A DNA stretch of 6,610 bases from Bacteroidales bacterium (GTDB lineage: Bacteria; Bacteroidota; Bacteroidia; Bacteroidales; VadinHA17), in contig PMIG01000194.1 in assembly GCA_003157055.1 (NCBI GenBank), positions 18,549 to 25,158 of the forward strand, in the 5' to 3' direction. The translations under genes and the position numbers were made by a program. Shown one piece after another: positions 5,775 to 6,610 of this stretch (position 1 is its first letter; each line of letters begins with the position of its first letter). A model generated the notes under the pieces. It was not told the origin of the DNA and did not search any database. It worked only from the letters and a program-made list of their open reading frames with translations.

Positions 5775-6610
5775 ATGAAAAGCAAGCTAATTGCATCTGT
5801 TTTCTTATTGTCAATATTTTGCATAACTGCCTTCGGGCAGGTGACTGAAACCGAGAAAACCCTCAGGTCGCTTGCTGCAGATACAACCCAGGGATGGAAA
5901 TCGGGGGGAGTCGCTTCTCTTAATCTGGCACAGACATCCCTTACCAACTGGGCTGCAGGGGGACAGAATTCTTTTACTGTTAACGGAATCTTCAGCGTTT
6001 TTGCTAATCTTAAAAAAGGCAAATCCCGCTGGGATAATTCATTGGACATTGGTTATGGTCTTTTAAAAGAGGGGAAGAATAGTTCCTACAGAAAAACTGA
6101 TGACAGATTTGACTTCTTATCAAAATACGGACGGGAGGCTTTCAAAAATTTCTACTATGCCACCCTTCTGAACTTTAAAACCCAGATGGCCCCTGGCTAC
6201 AATTATATCAATGATTCTACAAAGGCAAAAATATCAAATCTGTTTTCTCCGGCATACCTTTTGCTTGCCCTCGGAATGGATTATAAACCTAATGCTTATT
6301 TCAGTGCATTCATCGCACCGGTGACTGTAAAATTTACTTTTGTCTGCGATACAGCACTTTCTAATGCAGGTGCATTCGGGGTAAAACCAGGAGAAAAGTC
6401 ATTGAGTGAATTTGGTGGATATTTAAGAATCATATATTCGAAGAGCGATTTCAAAAATGAACTCATGAAAAATGTCTCTTTTACTTCCAAAGTCGATCTG
6501 TTCTCCGACTATCTTAAAAATCCTCAGAATATTGTTGTGAACTGGGAAAACCTGATTACAATGAAAATCAATAAGTACATTTCCGCCAACTTCAATACTG
6601 ACCTCATTTA
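5775..6610 (+). CDS. DUF3078 family exported protein, C-terminus beyond the window
   Basis: The reading frame is open from ATG at 5775 to the window end, giving 278 codons. The product begins with a signal peptide (MKSKLIASVFLLSIFCITAFGQ, cut near G21). Family landmarks follow: GWKSGGVASLNLAQTSLTNWAAGGQNS (40-66), RWDNSLDIGYGLLKEG (85-100), YRKTDDRFDFLSKYG (105-119), LNFKTQMAPGYNY (132-144), YLLLALGMDYKPN (161-173), SNAGAFGVKPGE (196-207) and SDYLKNPQNIVVNWENLITMKINKYIS (244-270). This pattern, rich in alternating aromatic residues, matches DUF3078 proteins of Bacteroidota, which probably form an outer-membrane beta barrel; their function is unknown. The family protein usually ends soon after this point, so little is missing. 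It is probably a separate transcript from the oxidoreductase pair, being 233 bases away with its own -7 element. Confidence 0.93.
   Translation, partial: MKSKLIASVFLLSIFCITAFGQVTETEKTLRSLAADTTQGWKSGGVASLNLAQTSLTNWAAGGQNSFTVNGIFSVFANLKKGKSRWDNSLDIGYGLLKEGKNSSYRKTDDRFDFLSKYGREAFKNFYYATLLNFKTQMAPGYNYINDSTKAKISNLFSPAYLLLALGMDYKPNAYFSAFIAPVTVKFTFVCDTALSNAGAFGVKPGEKSLSEFGGYLRIIYSKSDFKNELMKNVSFTSKVDLFSDYLKNPQNIVVNWENLITMKINKYISANFNTDLI

Noticed and set aside
5663..6049. A 128-codon minus-strand ORF
   Set aside because: It overlaps the leader and start of the DUF3078 gene, whose family motifs are unmistakable; the antisense product has no recognisable features.

Overview
The window looks like a piece of a Bacteroidota chromosome, probably Bacteroidales or a close relative, although the lineage is inferred. 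Three observations support this. The gene at the right edge is a clear DUF3078 protein, a family typical of Bacteroidota. Two intergenic regions carry exact matches to the Bacteroidota -7 element TAnnTTTG. No gene has a convincing Shine-Dalgarno sequence. Intergenic DNA is very AT-rich, and coding is dense and mostly on the + strand. There is no rRNA, tRNA, CRISPR array, transposase or phage gene.

Layout. Positions 1-574 (minus strand) hold the N-terminal 191 codons of glutamate 5-kinase (ProB), which enters proline synthesis; it has a TTG start and is cut by the window edge. Positions 575-882 are an AT-rich divergent intergenic region with a perfect 10-bp-arm palindrome and one doubtful small ORF. 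Three + strand genes of envelope type follow: a membrane-anchored protein of unknown function (883-1590), a secreted protein with a repeated 'GP' motif (1660-2703), and a secreted, divergent lytic-transglycosylase-like protein with a GTG start (2723-3466). The last two are 19 nt apart and probably co-transcribed.

Positions 3467-3586 form a boundary holding a four-copy heptamer repeat (CGGTRAN) and a good Bacteroidota promoter. That promoter should drive a two-gene unit: a 508-aa FAD-dependent oxidoreductase of the phytoene desaturase/carotenoid isomerase type (3587-5113) and, 5 nt later, a 140-aa single-pass membrane protein (5119-5541). Positions 5542-5774 hold a weak terminator-like hairpin, a second TAnnTTTG element and a leader with two possible stem-loops. 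They precede the DUF3078 gene, which starts at 5775 and runs off the right edge.

Five of the seven main gene products carry a signal peptide or membrane anchor, so the region is biased towards the cell envelope. The exceptions are ProB and the oxidoreductase. I do not see a recognisable defence system, biosynthetic cluster or mobile element. The most interesting items are the heptamer repeat, the divergent transglycosylase-like protein, the HYT-containing membrane protein and the structured leader of the DUF3078 gene.
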